Shown here: positions 5,592 to 7,848 of the stretch, piece by piece
How the letters are laid out: each line of letters begins with the position of its first letter
Numbering within the stretch: the stretch's first letter is position 1
From: DASXIW01 sp036497785
Lineage (GTDB): Bacteria > Pseudomonadota > Alphaproteobacteria > Acetobacterales > Acetobacteraceae
Direction: 5' to 3'
Length of the DNA: 7,848 nucleotides
NCBI GenBank assembly: GCA_036497785.1
Contig: DASXIW010000129.1
Location: 1-7,848, forward strand
Program-made: the position numbers and the translations under genes
The notes under the pieces: generated by a model
Told to the model about the DNA's origin: nothing
The model's database searches: none
The model's input: the letters and a program-made list of their open reading frames with translations, nothing else

Positions 5592-7848
5592 TTGAGCGAT
5601 ACGCCCGAGGATCCGCCGCGCGGGTCCGGCATGCCATCCGATACCCAGCCGGTGATGCTCGAGGAGGAGATGCGGCGCTCCTACCTCGACTATGCCATGT
5701 CCGTCATTGTCAGCCGGGCGCTGCCGGATGCGCGCGACGGGCTGAAGCCGGTGCATCGGCGAATCCTGTACGCCATGCAGGAAGGCGGCTACACCGCCGA
5801 CAAGCCGTTCCGCAAATCCGCCAAGATGGTCGGCGAGGTGATGGGTAATTTCCATCCGCACGGCGACGCCTCCATCTACGACGCGCTGGTGCGCATGGCG
5901 CAGAGCTGGTCCATGCGGGTGCGGCTGATTGAGGGGCAGGGGAATTTCGGGTCGGTCGATGGGGACCCGCCGGCGGCCATGCGTTATACCGAGGCAAGGC
6001 TGTCCCGCGCCTCGATGTTCCTGCTGAGCGACATCGACCGGGACACGGTGGATTTCCAGCCCACCTACGACGAGAGCGACGAGGAGCCGCGGGTTCTGCC
6101 GGCGAGCTTTCCCAATCTGCTGGTGAATGGCGCCGGCGGCATCGCCGTGGGCATGGCGACCAATATTCCGCCGCATAATCCCACCGAGATCATCGATGCG
6201 ACGCTGGCGCTGATCGGCGATCCGTCGATCGGGCTGGATGAGCTGATGCAGATCGTTCCCGGCCCGGATTTCCCGACCGGCGGGCTGATTCTGGGCCGTT
6301 CCGGCATTCGTGCGGCGTTCGATACCGGGCGCGGCAGCGTGGTGATCCGGGCGCGGGCGGAGATCGAGGATCTGCGCAAGGACCGCCAGGCGATCGTGGT
6401 CACGGAAATCCCCTATCAGGTGAACAAATCCACCTTGCTGGAGCGCATCGCCGAACTGGTGCGGGCCAAGCAGGTGGAGGGCATTTCCGACCTGCGCGAC
6501 GAAAGCGACCGCAGCGGCATGCGCATCGTGATCGAGCTGAAGCGCGACGCCACCGGCGAGGTGGTGCTGAACCAGCTGTTCCGCTTCACCCAGCTGCAGA
6601 CCAGCTTCGGCGTGAATTTCCTGGCGCTGGATGCCGGCAAGCCGCGGCTGATGGGGCTGAAGGACGCGCTGGAGGTGTTCATCCGCTTCCGCGAGGAGGT
6701 GATCCTCCGCCGCAGCCGCTATGATCTGGCCAAGGCGCGGGAACGCGCGCATCTGCTGGTGGGTCTGGCCATCGCGGTGGCCAATATCGATGAGGTGATC
6801 CGCCTGATCCGGGCCAGCCCCGATGGGGCAGCGGCGCGGGTGGCGCTGATGGAGCGCGACTGGCCGGCGGAAGACGTGCTGCCGCTGCTGGCGTTGATCG
6901 AGGACGAGCGCAACGTCGTCACCGGGTTGAGCGTGAAGCTGACCGAGGAGCAGGCGCGCGGCATTCTGGATATCCGCCTGCAGCGCCTGACCGGGCTGGA
7001 GCGCGACAAGATTCATGGCGAAATGGGCGAGGTGGCGGCGAAGATTGCCGAATTGCTGGATATCATCGCCAGCCGTCCGCGCCGCATGGAGGTGATGCGG
7101 GCCGAATTGCTGGAGGTGCGCGCGGAGATCGCCAGCCCGCGCATGACCGACATCGTGGACGGCGCAGCCGATCAGGACGATGAAAGCCTGATCGAACCCG
7201 GACGCATGGTGGTGACCATCACGCGCGACGGTTTCATCAAGCGCACGCCGCTGGAGACGTTCCGGCAGCAGAATCGCGGTGGACGTGGGCGCAGTGCGGC
7301 CGGGACGCGCGGCGACGATATCGTGACACGCAGCTTCAATGGCCATACCCATCAATGGGTTCTGTTCTTTTCTTCAGGTGGCAAGGCATTTCGCGAGAAG
7401 GTGTGGCGCCTGCCGGAGGGTGGGCCAACCGGCAAAGGCAGGGCATTGGTGAATTTGCTGCCCGAGCTGGGCAGCGACACCATCACCACCGTGCTGCCGC
7501 TGCCCATCGACGAATCGCTATGGGACAGCCTGCATCTGGTATTCGCCACGGCGGCGGGGAATGTGCGACGCAACCGGCTGTCGGATTTCCGCAATGTTCG
7601 TGCCTCGGGCCTGATCGCCATGAAGCTGGACGAGGGCGACCGGCTGATCGGGGTGGCGACCTGCCGCGAGGGCGACGACATGTTGCTGGCGACCCGGCTG
7701 GGCCGCTGCATCCGCTTCCAGATCACCGATGATAATCTGCGCGTGTTCGCCGGGCGCGACAGCTCGGGCGTGCGCGGGATCAAGCTGGCCGCGGGAAAGA
7801 AGCCGGACGAGGTGATCAGCCTGTCCGTGCTGCGCCATGTGGAGGCGG
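5592..7848 (+). CDS. gyrA: DNA gyrase subunit A (3' end beyond window)
   Basis: GyrA is the DNA-cutting subunit of gyrase, which forms an A2B2 complex and adds negative supercoils using ATP. The window holds 752 codons; alphaproteobacterial GyrA usually has about 900, so the last C-terminal beta-pinwheel blades are missing. Visible signatures are SYLDYAMSVIVSRALPD at 30-46, HPHGDASIYD at 88-97, catalytic Arg131-Tyr132 in AAMRYTEARLS, IPGPDFPT-like VPGPDFPTGG, EIPYQVNKSTL, and the GyrA-box QNRGGRG at 560-566. That box distinguishes GyrA from ParC. TTG 5592 is taken as start because it gives an SDTPEDPP-type N-terminus like other alphaproteobacterial GyrA proteins. ATG 5631, 13 codons later in frame, is the alternative; neither has a strong Shine-Dalgarno. 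At the position matching E. coli Ser83 the residue is Ala93, while Asp87 is kept as Asp97. Confidence 0.95.
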   Translation, partial: MSDTPEDPPRGSGMPSDTQPVMLEEEMRRSYLDYAMSVIVSRALPDARDGLKPVHRRILYAMQEGGYTADKPFRKSAKMVGEVMGNFHPHGDASIYDALVRMAQSWSMRVRLIEGQGNFGSVDGDPPAAMRYTEARLSRASMFLLSDIDRDTVDFQPTYDESDEEPRVLPASFPNLLVNGAGGIAVGMATNIPPHNPTEIIDATLALIGDPSIGLDELMQIVPGPDFPTGGLILGRSGIRAAFDTGRGSVVIRARAEIEDLRKDRQAIVVTEIPYQVNKSTLLERIAELVRAKQVEGISDLRDESDRSGMRIVIELKRDATGEVVLNQLFRFTQLQTSFGVNFLALDAGKPRLMGLKDALEVFIRFREEVILRRSRYDLAKARERAHLLVGLAIAVANIDEVIRLIRASPDGAAARVALMERDWPAEDVLPLLALIEDERNVVTGLSVKLTEEQARGILDIRLQRLTGLERDKIHGEMGEVAAKIAELLDIIASRPRRMEVMRAELLEVRAEIASPRMTDIVDGAADQDDESLIEPGRMVVTITRDGFIKRTPLETFRQQNRGGRGRSAAGTRGDDIVTRSFNGHTHQWVLFFSSGGKAFREKVWRLPEGGPTGKGRALVNLLPELGSDTITTVLPLPIDESLWDSLHLVFATAAGNVRRNRLSDFRNVRASGLIAMKLDEGDRLIGVATCREGDDMLLATRLGRCIRFQITDDNLRVFAGRDSSGVRGIKLAAGKKPDEVISLSVLRHVEA

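Noticed and set aside
5499..7355. A 618-codon open frame on the minus strand antisense to gyrA
   Set aside because: It is a shadow of GC-rich gyrA codons. The translation is rich in His, Gln, Arg and Ala with no domain, and gyrA on the plus strand is unmistakable.

Overview
The window reads as chromosomal DNA of a high-GC Gram-negative bacterium, most likely an alphaproteobacterium and plausibly a member of the Rhodospirillales. That placement rests on the GyrA sequence (quinolone-region motif HPHGDASIYD, GyrA-box QNRGGRG), on codon usage strongly biased to G/C third positions, and on the general look of the phosphonate-type transporter. No genus can be named from the sequence alone.

Layout, left to right. 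(1) 1-363: one end of an IS701-like insertion sequence, holding the first 99 codons of its transposase on the minus strand and cut by the window edge. The inferred IS end abuts TTAG at the edge of a palindrome. (2) 364-598: a gene-free stretch with an imperfect hairpin, one copy of a 45-bp repeat, and an operator-like inverted repeat ahead of the next operon. (3) 599-3104: a tight plus-strand operon for a phosphonate/phosphite-type ABC importer, in the order binding protein (phnD), ATPase (phnC), permease (phnE). phnD and phnC are 2 nt apart, and phnC and phnE overlap by 4 nt. (4) 3105-3254: a palindrome-packed spacer with a 23-bp tandem repeat, a 19-bp-stem hairpin and a second copy (39/45) of the 45-bp repeat seen upstream of phnD. 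It separates phnE from a convergent cupin gene and may end transcription from both sides. (5) 3255-3680 minus: a small single-domain cupin. (6) 3681-3921: a gap with no convincing gene. (7) 3922-5361 minus: cardiolipin synthase, with two membrane segments and two HKD motifs. (8) 5362-5591: a divergent intergenic region with a good sigma-70-type promoter facing gyrA and a long hairpin in the predicted gyrA leader. (9) 5592-7848: gyrA, DNA gyrase subunit A, running off the right edge.

How the parts relate: only phnDCE form an obvious operon. The importer would take up an organophosphonate, phosphite or related phosphorus compound, but no C-P lyase, phosphonatase or phosphite dehydrogenase gene is visible, so the ligand is undetermined. 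cls and gyrA are housekeeping genes for membrane lipid synthesis and DNA topology.

I see no clearly novel multi-gene system here. The most unusual content is non-coding: the family of palindromic repeats flanking the transporter operon, the IS junction at one of them, and the hairpin in the gyrA leader.
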